Shown here piece after piece: positions 7,611-13,263 of a DNA stretch of 13,263 nt (the first letter of the stretch is position 1; each line of letters begins with the position of its first letter). Under the pieces are notes generated by a model. It was not told the origin of the DNA. It searched no databases and was given only the letters and a program-made list of their open reading frames with translations. Source of the DNA: Pirellulales bacterium (lineage in GTDB: Bacteria > Planctomycetota > Planctomycetia > Pirellulales > JAICIG01); contig JAICIG010000213.1 of assembly GCA_025924495.1 (NCBI GenBank), forward strand, positions 1 to 13,263, written 5' to 3'. Both the position numbers and the translations under genes were made by a program.

Positions 7611-8072
7611 ATGAATCGAGCAGTTCTTCAGATCGCATGCAGCATGTTGGTCGCCGCCGTCGCGAGTTCAAGCGTCGCATGGTCGCAAGACCGAGACGCT
7701 CCGCCCGACGGACAACCGCACTTCCGCGCCAAGCAGATTCTTGGCTCCAAGGTGAGTTTGCAAGGAGATGCGTCTGTCGGCACGGTGGATGACATTGTCT
7801 TGGATGAGAGCGGAAACGTCGATTACCTCATCGTTGTGAACAGTGAAGAACGTCTGGTCACCGTCCCCTGGGACGCCGTACGCTTTAACGCCGACAAACG
7901 TCTCGCTGTGGTACACATCGCGCCGGAGAAATTTGAGCAGGTGCCGACCTACACGCCGCAGCAATATCCGACATTCTCAGCCCCCGCATATCGGACTCAG
8001 ATCTACCAGGCCTATGGCTTGACGCCTGGACAACAACGTCGTGCCATGCGCCGAGGACTCCTGCCCCGCTAA
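7611..8072 (+). CDS. Exported PRC-barrel domain protein
   Basis: A 153-residue protein. The ATG at 7611 has a strong Shine-Dalgarno (AGGAGG, 7597-7602) eight bases upstream, which rules out the longer reading that starts near 7470. A Sec signal peptide covers about residues 1-25 (LQIACSMLVAAVASSSVAW), probably cut near WSQ-D. A PRC-barrel follows at about 39-105: KQILGSKVSLQG, SVGTVDDIVLDESGNVDYLI, VTVPWDAVRF, with the usual 'G-x-v-x-D-i-v-l-d-x-x-G' pattern. The C-terminal tail (about 108-153) is rich in Pro, Tyr and Gln and ends in a basic stretch (GQQRRAMRRGLLPR). PRC-barrels, as in photosynthetic reaction-centre subunit H and RimM, bind other proteins or ligands. Here the partner is unknown and the location is the periplasm or outside. 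It is a single gene with its own hairpin at the 3' end. Confidence 0.9.
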   Translation: MNRAVLQIACSMLVAAVASSSVAWSQDRDAPPDGQPHFRAKQILGSKVSLQGDASVGTVDDIVLDESGNVDYLIVVNSEERLVTVPWDAVRFNADKRLAVVHIAPEKFEQVPTYTPQQYPTFSAPAYRTQIYQAYGLTPGQQRRAMRRGLLPR

Positions 8073-8088
8073 TCGCGATAGCCGTTGC

Positions 8089-8124
8089 GCCGTTTGGGTC
8101 GGCCTCTGCGCCGGCCCGAACGGC
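8089..8124 (+). terminator. 15-bp stem hairpin after the PRC-barrel gene
   Basis: GCCGTTTGGGTCGGC (8089-8103) pairs with GCCGGCCCGAACGGC (8110-8124) across the loop CTCTGC. Thirteen pairs are Watson-Crick and two are G-U. It begins 17 bases after the stop codon. No U-tract follows (AGGCAATTCG), so it may stabilise or define the mRNA 3' end and not be a textbook intrinsic terminator. The two G-U pairs are G-U only in a plus-strand transcript, which points to function in that direction. Confidence 0.6.
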
Positions 8125-8163
8125 AGGCAATTCGACGAGGCCGAAAACCGCAACTCCTCGTCA

Positions 8164-8191
8164 CAATGCATTCGAGTCGCAATGCGTTCGA
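8164..8191 (+). repeat. Short tandem pair CAATGC(A/G)TTCGA
   Basis: Two 12-base units, at 8164-8175 and 8180-8191, differ at one base and repeat with a period of 16. They lie in the 319-base gap before the MerR gene, about 125 bases upstream of its -35 box. They could be a binding-site pair or chance. Confidence 0.3.
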
Positions 8192-8315
8192 TATGCTGCG
8201 TTGATCCGCGCTGCGTTCCTGCCCCGCCTCGTGCGACACCAGGAAGAACTAGAAAAGGCGGGAACCTGCTGGGACAGAAGCTCGGGTCGGAAATGCGTCC
8301 TCTTAAAACGATCGC

Positions 8316-8346
8316 TTGACCCTCACGTTGCGTGATCCCTTAGACT
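8316..8346 (+). promoter_or_regulatory. MerR-type promoter with central operator dyad
   Basis: A -35 box TTGACC (8316-8321) and a -10 box TAGACT (8341-8346) are separated by 19 bp. This overlong spacer is the hallmark of promoters that MerR proteins activate by twisting the DNA. Inside the spacer is a perfect dyad, TCACG-TTG-CGTGA (8323-8335), of the kind bound by MerR/TipA-type dimers. The start codon of the MerR-cupin gene is 45 bases downstream, so self-regulation is the simplest reading. Confidence 0.8.
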
Positions 8347-8391
8347 ACACCGCAGACACGCGGACTAAGGGTTCTCCCTAGGGAACAATCG

Positions 8392-9264
8392 ATGGCCTAC
8401 ACCGTCAAGCAAGTGGCCGAGTTGTCAGGCGTTAGCGTGCGGACGCTGCATTTCTACGATGAGACGGGTCTGCTCAAGCCCGCCTATATCGGGGCCAATG
8501 GCTACCGGTTCTATGAGGAGCCGCAGCTTCTGACTCTCCAGCAGATCCTGTTCTATCGGGAGCTGGAGCTGGAGTTGAAACAAATCAAGCGGGTCCTGGG
8601 CCGGGCCGAATTCGAAAGGATTGCCGCCCTCGAGTCCCATCGGCAGGTTCTCGAGGAGAAGCTCATGCGAACGCGCAGCCTGCTGGGAACGATTGATAAA
8701 ACCATTGCACACTTGAAAGGACGCGAGCAGATGACGACCGAGGAAATGTTTGCCGGTTTTAGCGTCGCCGCCGGAAAAGACCGATTCAACGAACAAATCA
8801 AACTCGGCGGGCCGGGCGGCGAACCGAACGATTGCAAGGTATCAGGCAACGACACCGAGGGCGCGATCTGCGTGTTCGAGTTCACCGGGTCCAGCGGCGG
8901 CCCGCCGCATTTGCATCACGATCAGGATGAGTGGATCTACGTCGTCGAGGGCGAGTTTGAGTTTCACGTGGGCGACAAACGATTCCATCTCAGTGCGGGC
9001 GAAAGCGTTTTCATGCCGCGCAAAGTTGCCCACATGTGGGGTTGCGTGAGCGGCACATCGGGCAAGATCATCAATGCGTACCAACCCGCGGGCAAGATGG
9101 AGGAGTTCTTCCGCGAGTTGGGCAAGCCCCCCAAGGATTTGATAACGGCAGAACAGATGGCCGAGAAGACTTACACCGAGGAGCAAGTAAAGTCATTGTG
9201 TCAATTGTTTGAGGCCCACGGCATGGATCTGCTTCCGCCGCCCGGCCATGAACGCCCGGCCTGA
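8392..9264 (+). CDS. MerR-family transcription regulator fused to a C-terminal cupin
   Basis: A 290-residue protein. Residues 1-70 are a MerR winged helix-turn-helix (YTVKQVAELSGVSVRTLHFYDETGLLKP, GYRFYEEPQLLTLQQILFYREL). Residues 75-110 form the dimerising coiled coil, and TTEEMFAGF (115-123) is the linker seen in TipA/Mta-type proteins. Where those carry a TipAS drug-binding domain, this one has a cupin (about 130-237). Cupin motif 1 is visible as HLHHDQDE, with H173, H175 and E180 the likely metal ligands, and motif 2 as PRKVAH, with H214 the fourth. A helical tail (about 238-290) follows. AGGGAA lies about eight bases before the ATG. The regulator probably senses a small molecule or metal through the cupin and controls its own promoter (8316-8346); the ligand is unknown. 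No target gene follows on the same strand. Confidence 0.93.
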   Translation: MAYTVKQVAELSGVSVRTLHFYDETGLLKPAYIGANGYRFYEEPQLLTLQQILFYRELELELKQIKRVLGRAEFERIAALESHRQVLEEKLMRTRSLLGTIDKTIAHLKGREQMTTEEMFAGFSVAAGKDRFNEQIKLGGPGGEPNDCKVSGNDTEGAICVFEFTGSSGGPPHLHHDQDEWIYVVEGEFEFHVGDKRFHLSAGESVFMPRKVAHMWGCVSGTSGKIINAYQPAGKMEEFFRELGKPPKDLITAEQMAEKTYTEEQVKSLCQLFEAHGMDLLPPPGHERPA

Positions 9265-9340
9265 CAAGAAGCGACCCCGGGTGCAAATCCATGTTTTCTA
9301 GGGAGGCTGTAGCGTGCGAGGGTGCGATTTGGCCAGGGCG

Positions 9341-9710
9341 TCAAGTCGCGCCGGCGTTGCGAAGAGCATCGACGACGGCGGTCGCTTCCGGATCGCGGCG
9401 AGTTGATGCAAGCTGGAGCGGCGTCGCGCCATGCGCGGTGAGAGCCTGAAGATCCGCACCGGCGTTTATCAATTGCATCACGATTTCTGCCGAGGCGAAC
9501 TGGGCCGCAAGATGCAGCGGCGTCTCGCCCGACTCATCGGCGGCATTGACATCGGCCCCCGCGCTTAACATCGCTTGAACTTGCTGGCTATCGTGTCGGC
9601 GTCCGCAGGCGAAATGTAGCGGGCGGCGCCCGTAATTCTCCGTCGCCGCGCTCGACCGCTTGTGCCAACTCAGCGAATAGCTCCCAAGGATCTTTTTCGT
9701 TCTCAGGCAT
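9341..9710 (-). pseudogene. Small ankyrin-repeat protein gene, interrupted by a frameshift
   Basis: Three ankyrin repeats are readable in one frame: YGRRPLHFACGRRHDSQQVQ with SAGADVNAADES, then GETPLHLAAQFASAEIVMQL with INAGADL, then HGATPLQLASTRRDPEATAV, ending at the stop 9341-9343. Repeat one has no start codon in its own frame. A plausible N-terminus, MPENEKDPWELFAELAQAVE then RGDGE, starts at the ATG at 9710 in a neighbouring frame and would stop at 9588. The two join naturally near 9631-9650 if one base is extra (or two are missing), giving about 122 residues. Either the gene is broken or the sequence has an error there. Ankyrin repeats bind proteins. The 177-aa gene ends 78 bases upstream on the same strand, so they may be co-transcribed. 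Confidence 0.7.
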
Positions 9711-9788
9711 ATCGAAGCAGCTGGTCCTCACTCGGCGTTTCATTCATGGACGACGGCATGATCGCTAAACACGACATTGCCGCTGCGC

Positions 9789-10322
9789 TCACGGCTCGAA
9801 TCGCAAAAACTTCATCTCGTCAGCCGTCGCACTCAGCTTGTAGAACACCGTAATTTTCTTCCCAATCAATTGTGCAATTCCCGAAAGAGCATCCTGGCTG
9901 ATCGGCGTCGGCTCGGGCCCCGTTTCCCACTGTCCTTGACGAAAGAGCGTGATGCCGGTTTGGTTCCAGATGTTTTCGCCGGCACGCATCATTGCCGTCA
10001 TGAGCCTGAGGAAAGCTCTGCCTTCGGGCTCATGCCCTTGCCAATCGAGCCACGCGCTCAGCCGACGGTCGTCTTCCGCCAAAACGTAGTCGCGCACGAG
10101 ATTGCAGTCCGGGCGATGGCAGAAATTATCGCAGAACTCCTGGTGTTCCAACCCCAGCTGCCTCGGAGCGATCTCGTACGCGGCGGCCGCAACCGCTTTC
10201 ACCTTCGCTCGCGCCGGACTTCCTTCGGCAAATCCGGCCCCGACGACGGGATTGAATTCGCGGTCGTCCAGCTCGGCTGGCGACATTGGTATGCGGCCCG
10301 AACCATACTTTCTATGTGACAC
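9789..10322 (-). CDS. Protein of unknown function, 177 aa
   Basis: I do not recognise the family. The GTG at 10322 is chosen as start because GAGGA lies seven bases upstream; the internal ATG at 10286 has no such site. There is no signal peptide or membrane segment, so it is likely cytoplasmic. A small cluster, FCDNFCHRPDC, in the first half could bind a metal. The C-terminal half (RLSAWLDWQGHEPEGRAFLR, GENIWNQTGITLFRQGQWET, IGKKITVFYKL) looks like an ordinary mixed alpha/beta domain with conserved-looking aromatic residues. Codon pattern and length suggest a real gene. The broken ankyrin gene follows 78 bases downstream on the same strand and may once have formed a two-gene unit with it. Confidence 0.7.
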   Translation of the reverse strand: MSHRKYGSGRIPMSPAELDDREFNPVVGAGFAEGSPARAKVKAVAAAAYEIAPRQLGLEHQEFCDNFCHRPDCNLVRDYVLAEDDRRLSAWLDWQGHEPEGRAFLRLMTAMMRAGENIWNQTGITLFRQGQWETGPEPTPISQDALSGIAQLIGKKITVFYKLSATADEMKFLRFEP

Positions 10323-10728
10323 TCCGCGATCCTCGAACGCAATAGATTGAGCGAATGCCTGTCGACCTTACCACAGGGCAGGGCGCTGCCGAATCAGTTG
10401 CCAGAGTAACCGGCCGGAATTGCGATCGGGCGCCGCCGTGCATATTATCCTACGCGAGCCGTCGCCCCTGGCGTAGGAAACGGCGCGAGAATTCGAATCG
10501 AGGGAACTCGATCTGCGCCCCGAGTTGAGCGGCCCATGGGGAGATCCGCGCCTGCGATATGCATTTGTCGCTAACCGCGCTGAGCCGGCAACGCCTGGTC
10601 TTGTATCGTACAGTGGCAGAATAGCCGCTCGATTGCGCCGACCACGGCCCTGGCGCTCTTTCTGCTCCGTAGAGCCGGAGGAGCGGGCATCAAAACCCTG
10701 CTCGCGCGAAAGATTAGCCGGTCTGGGC

Positions 10729-10734
10729 TATAAT
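10729..10734 (+). promoter_or_regulatory. Possible -10 box for the oxidoreductase gene
   Basis: A perfect TATAAT sits in GGGCTATAATCTGC, 173 bases before the start codon. No good -35 is found 17 bases upstream (GCGAAA), so this is a weak call. If real, it implies a leader of about 165 bases containing the hairpin at 10793-10825. Confidence 0.35.
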
Positions 10735-10792
10735 CTGCGCCTGAGTTGACAGGGACTAGAGGGCCAGGTCGCCACTTAGGGCACTTCACATT

Positions 10793-10825
10793 GCCCACAC
10801 GACTTGACTTTTTTTGCCTGTGGGC
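10793..10825 (+). promoter_or_regulatory. Leader hairpin upstream of the oxidoreductase
   Basis: GCCCACA (10793-10799) pairs perfectly with TGTGGGC (10819-10825) across a 19-base loop that includes a run of seven T. It could be a leader structure or chance pairing. It matches no riboswitch I know. Confidence 0.3.
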
Positions 10826-10907
10826 GGTAACGATGACAACCATGCTCGCCTTACGATCGGGAAATAAAGCGTCCTTGCCTACGACGAATTCTTGATAGGA
10901 GCCTCTG

Positions 10908-12386
10908 ATGAACGGCAGTGAATTCAATCGCCGCGACTTCATCGCCGCCACGGCGGCCGGCGCCGCGACCGCGGCGCTAGCCCGCCCTGCTTCGGCCCGG
11001 GCCGCCGACGCCAATGCGCGGCTGCGGATCGGCGTGATCGGGGCAGGCAATCGCGGCTTCAACACGCTCGTGAAGACGCTGGTCAAGCTGCGCGAGGCGG
11101 GCCGCAATATCGATCTTGTTTCCGTGGCCGACGTGTACTCCGTGCACCGCAATCGCTTCGCCGACTTCGTCAAGGAGAAGACCCAAACGACGCCGACGGC
11201 GCACGTCGATTACCGCGACTTGCTCCAGGAAAAGGATCTCGACGCGGTCTGCATCGCCACGCCCGACCATTGGCATGCCAGACAGACAATCGACTCGCTC
11301 GAGGCCGGCAAGCACGTTTACTGCGAAAAGCCGATGACGCATACCACCGACGAAGCTCGCGACGTGGTCAAAGCGTGGAAAAAGACCGGCAAGGTGCTGC
11401 AGGTGGGCGTACAGTCGACGAGTTCCCCGGTGTGGGACATGGCCCGCGAAATGATCGATTCCGGAAAGCTCGGCAAGGTCGTGCAGTTTCAGACCGAATG
11501 TTTCCGCAACGGCACGTTCGGGATGTCGCGACATAATCGCATTGAAAAAGAGATGACGCCGCAGACGGTCGACTTCCGCCGCTTTCTCGGGGTGGAAGAA
11601 GGCCTGGCGTCCGACATGCCGTTCGACCGCGCCATCTTCGGCCAATGGCGCTGTTACTGGCCGTTCGGTTACGGCATGTACTCGGACCTGTTCGTCCACC
11701 GCGTGACCGGCATGCTCAAGGCGACCGGCTTGCGAATGCCCGGGCGCGTGGTCGGCGGCGGCGGCATCTTTCTCGAGTACGACGATCGGCAGGTGGCCGA
11801 CGTGGCCTCGATCATCGCCGACTTCCACGAAGGCGTGCAGGGCGTGGTCAGCAGCACGATGGTCAGCGAAGAACAGAAGCTGGAGCACTTGATTCGCGGC
11901 CACTACGGGCTGCTGCTGTTCGAAAAGCCCTGCTATCTGAACGGCCCGCAGGCCCGGTTCGAATACATCCCCGAGCGACCGCAGGTGACGCTTGACAGCA
12001 AGCCGAGGCGGGAAATGTTCGAGACCGCAACCAAGCTCGATTTCGTCTCCGAACATTGCGGCAACTGGCTCGACGCCATTGGCGACGGCAAGCCAGCGGC
12101 GGTGAATAACGATCCGGAACTGGCTCAGGCAGCCGTGATGATGGTCAATCTGGCGGTCCGCAGCTATCGCGAAGGCAAAGTGTTCCACGTCGATCGCGAC
12201 GGCAACATCAGCGACGGCGACAGCAGCTGGGCCGACAATTGGGAGAAGATGTCGAAGGCCCGCGCGAAGCCGCATCATGTGCCCGGCTGGACGGCCGGCG
12301 ACGCGGGCAGCGTGATGCAGGCGCCCGAATATCAGAAGCTGGCCGGTCCCTGGATCGACGGTCAGCCGCCTGAGGACCGGTCGTAA
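10908..12386 (+). CDS. Gfo/Idh/MocA family oxidoreductase, Tat-exported
   Basis: A 492-residue NAD(P)-dependent oxidoreductase. The start at 10908 has AGGAG (10897-10901) six bases upstream. A twin-arginine signal is present: NRRDFI (residues 7-12) followed by an Ala-rich stretch to about 32. The Rossmann fold follows with IGVIGAGNRG (41-50), then TPDHWH (118-123) and the family hallmark CEKPM (139-143), where Lys141 is the usual active-site residue. The C-terminal domain (about 170-430) is the beta-sheet substrate domain with WRCYWPFGYGMYSDLFVHRV in its middle. The roughly 60-residue Trp-rich tail (SSWADNWEKM, VPGWTAGD) is longer than in simple cytoplasmic members but common in planctomycete ones. 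These enzymes oxidise or reduce sugars and polyols such as inositol; the substrate cannot be read from sequence. Because Tat exports folded proteins, the cofactor is probably bound before export. No sugar-pathway neighbour is visible. Confidence 0.94.
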   Translation: MNGSEFNRRDFIAATAAGAATAALARPASARAADANARLRIGVIGAGNRGFNTLVKTLVKLREAGRNIDLVSVADVYSVHRNRFADFVKEKTQTTPTAHVDYRDLLQEKDLDAVCIATPDHWHARQTIDSLEAGKHVYCEKPMTHTTDEARDVVKAWKKTGKVLQVGVQSTSSPVWDMAREMIDSGKLGKVVQFQTECFRNGTFGMSRHNRIEKEMTPQTVDFRRFLGVEEGLASDMPFDRAIFGQWRCYWPFGYGMYSDLFVHRVTGMLKATGLRMPGRVVGGGGIFLEYDDRQVADVASIIADFHEGVQGVVSSTMVSEEQKLEHLIRGHYGLLLFEKPCYLNGPQARFEYIPERPQVTLDSKPRREMFETATKLDFVSEHCGNWLDAIGDGKPAAVNNDPELAQAAVMMVNLAVRSYREGKVFHVDRDGNISDGDSSWADNWEKMSKARAKPHHVPGWTAGDAGSVMQAPEYQKLAGPWIDGQPPEDRS

Positions 12387-12930
12387 AAGGCTCGAGTAAC
12401 GCGATAGAATCGCTCGGGCAGCACGGCCGTTCACCGGCGCAAGAAACGGCGAAGCGATGTCTAGCTGCGGTAATCAGTCGGCGCACCATGTTGAGGGACC
12501 AAAGAGCGGTCTGTAGAAATTCGCAGCAGCGAACGGCCTTTTCCGTCGTAGCGGGGCCCAACGGCGAATGCCATTGGCTTCATACCGGCCGCCACCAGCA
12601 AGGTCCAAAGCGGGACTCGCGCAATGCGAGAACTGGTCCGTCCGTTGCTAGTTTGTCAGTTTCCTTGACCGTAGCAAGATTCAGTGACCTCGCACGATTA
12701 ATTGGCGCAGGTTAGCCAGCACGGGCCGATGCCGCCAGGTGACGAAAACGCGCGCTACGTTCCAGCTAAAAGCGATCGACCAAACGGACGGCCCGTGGTA
12801 ATCTCCAGCCGCAGCATGCACTTTCCCTGCCGACGCTCTGGCCCCGGAGCGGGATGCCTTGTGGCGGCCGAGATTGAGGCGAAGGTAAATTGCCGCTACA
12901 TGAAATAACGTTGCCCTGGAGTGCATTGCA
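12387..12930. other. 544-base gap without a recognisable gene
   Basis: Just after the oxidoreductase stop is a weak hairpin, GCGAT-AGA-ATCGC (12401-12413), too short to call a terminator. The open frames further on show no family signature and no good ribosome site. A 10-base palindrome, CATTGCAATG (12924-12933), overlaps the start codon of the next gene. Confidence 0.45.
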
Positions 12931-13263
12931 ATGGCAACGACGTTCGTTGAATACAAGGGCCGTTTCATTCACGTGCCGGAAAGTATCTTAACGATCACCG
13001 GCTACATGCTTTTTCACGAAGGAGGCGCGAATGCGAAGGCGCCGGATGAGGCGGCGCGCTTCGAGCGGATGGCGCGCGACTTTGACGATCGATTAATCGG
13101 CGTCGGGTGCAACGACCTAGGTCTCGACGGGTTGTTGCAGGGCGACCCAGCCAAGGAGCGCGAATTCTTGGGCCTGGTAAGACACGTTAGGGCGAGACTT
13201 TCGGATTTTGGCGACGACATCCCTGCCGAATACCTGGAGCACTTTATGCCGATTAAGGAGTAC
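12931..13263 (+). CDS. Unidentified protein, 3' end outside window
   Basis: The frame opens at the ATG at 12931 and stays open for 111 codons to the right edge. TGGAG (12917-12921) lies nine bases upstream, a reasonable ribosome site. The visible part begins MATTFVEYKGRFIHVPESIL and is acidic and mixed alpha/beta in character (FERMARDFDDRLIGVGCNDL, LVRHVRARLSDFGDDIPAEY), with no signal peptide or membrane segment, so it is probably cytoplasmic. I do not recognise the family. The long run without a stop, the ribosome site and a balanced amino-acid composition support a real gene; the overlapping minus-strand frame is Ser/Arg-rich and looks like a shadow. Confidence 0.65.
   Translation, partial: MATTFVEYKGRFIHVPESILTITGYMLFHEGGANAKAPDEAARFERMARDFDDRLIGVGCNDLGLDGLLQGDPAKEREFLGLVRHVRARLSDFGDDIPAEYLEHFMPIKEY

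Larger units (their letters stand above)
10323..10907. other. 585-base gap between divergent genes
   Basis: It separates the start of the 177-aa gene (-) from the start of the oxidoreductase (+), so it must hold promoters for both. The only recognisable elements are a TATAAT box (10729-10734) and a hairpin (10793-10825), listed separately. The open frames here look like shadows. A GAATTCGAATC at 10490-10500 recalls a tRNA T-arm but has no cloverleaf around it. Confidence 0.5.

Noticed and set aside
10467..10492. A fifth REP-like copy (CCCTGGCGTAGGAAACGGCGCGAG)
   Set aside because: Only scattered similarity to copy D, and the GGAACGCC/GGCGTTCC stem is missing.
10480..10520. A tRNA suggested by GAATTCGAATC
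   Set aside because: No acceptor stem, D-arm or anticodon arm can be folded around it.
10977..12434. A 485-codon open frame on the minus strand opposite the oxidoreductase
   Set aside because: It is exactly antisense to a clear Gfo/Idh/MocA gene, His/Arg/Val-rich, and has no family signature. High-GC coding sequence commonly leaves such a frame open.
1..13263. CRISPR array, prophage, toxin-antitoxin or defence island
   Set aside because: No regular direct repeats, no cas, integrase or phage genes, and no recognisable toxin, antitoxin or defence family were found.

Overview
This 13.3 kb window looks like the chromosome of a planctomycete, most likely in or near the Pirellulales. The argument rests on gene content: a DUF1549/DUF1553 gene followed by a DUF1501 gene, a Tat-exported Gfo/Idh/MocA oxidoreductase, several exported proteins of planctomycete type, high GC, long gene-free gaps and small palindromic repeats. 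No tRNA, rRNA, CRISPR array or intact mobile element was seen.

Layout. Positions 1-3394 (+) hold a two-gene operon: the 3' part of a DUF1549/DUF1553 protein with a CxxCH motif, then a Tat-exported DUF1501 protein. The gap at 3395-3772 has a strong terminator-like hairpin and three copies of a REP-like palindrome. Two minus-strand genes follow, an exported protein of unknown function (3773-4744) and a Tat-exported beta-propeller protein (5102-6256). Between them lies a second, unrelated inverted repeat (4860-4934). Positions 6410-6917 hold a fourth REP copy beside the decayed 3' half of a REP-associated tyrosine transposase (RAYT). The 693-base gap at 6918-7610 shows no convincing gene.

Positions 7611-8072 (+) encode an exported PRC-barrel protein that ends in a 15-bp-stem hairpin. 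Positions 8392-9264 (+) encode a MerR-type regulator whose C-terminal effector domain is a cupin. Its own promoter has the 19-bp spacer and central dyad of MerR-controlled promoters, so self-regulation is likely. On the minus strand are a 177-aa protein of unknown function (9789-10322) and, downstream of it, a small ankyrin-repeat gene broken by a frameshift (9341-9710). A Tat-exported Gfo/Idh/MocA oxidoreductase occupies 10908-12386 (+), and an unidentified gene runs off the right edge from 12931.

How the genes relate. Only the DUF1549/DUF1553-DUF1501 pair is a clear functional unit. The other genes are mostly single transcription units separated by gaps containing hairpins and repeats. Six of the proteins have export signals or belong to families that do, so the window is rich in cell-envelope functions. 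The most notable items are the MerR-cupin fusion with its matching operator and the REP family beside its probable decayed transposase. I did not find evidence for a large new multi-gene system.
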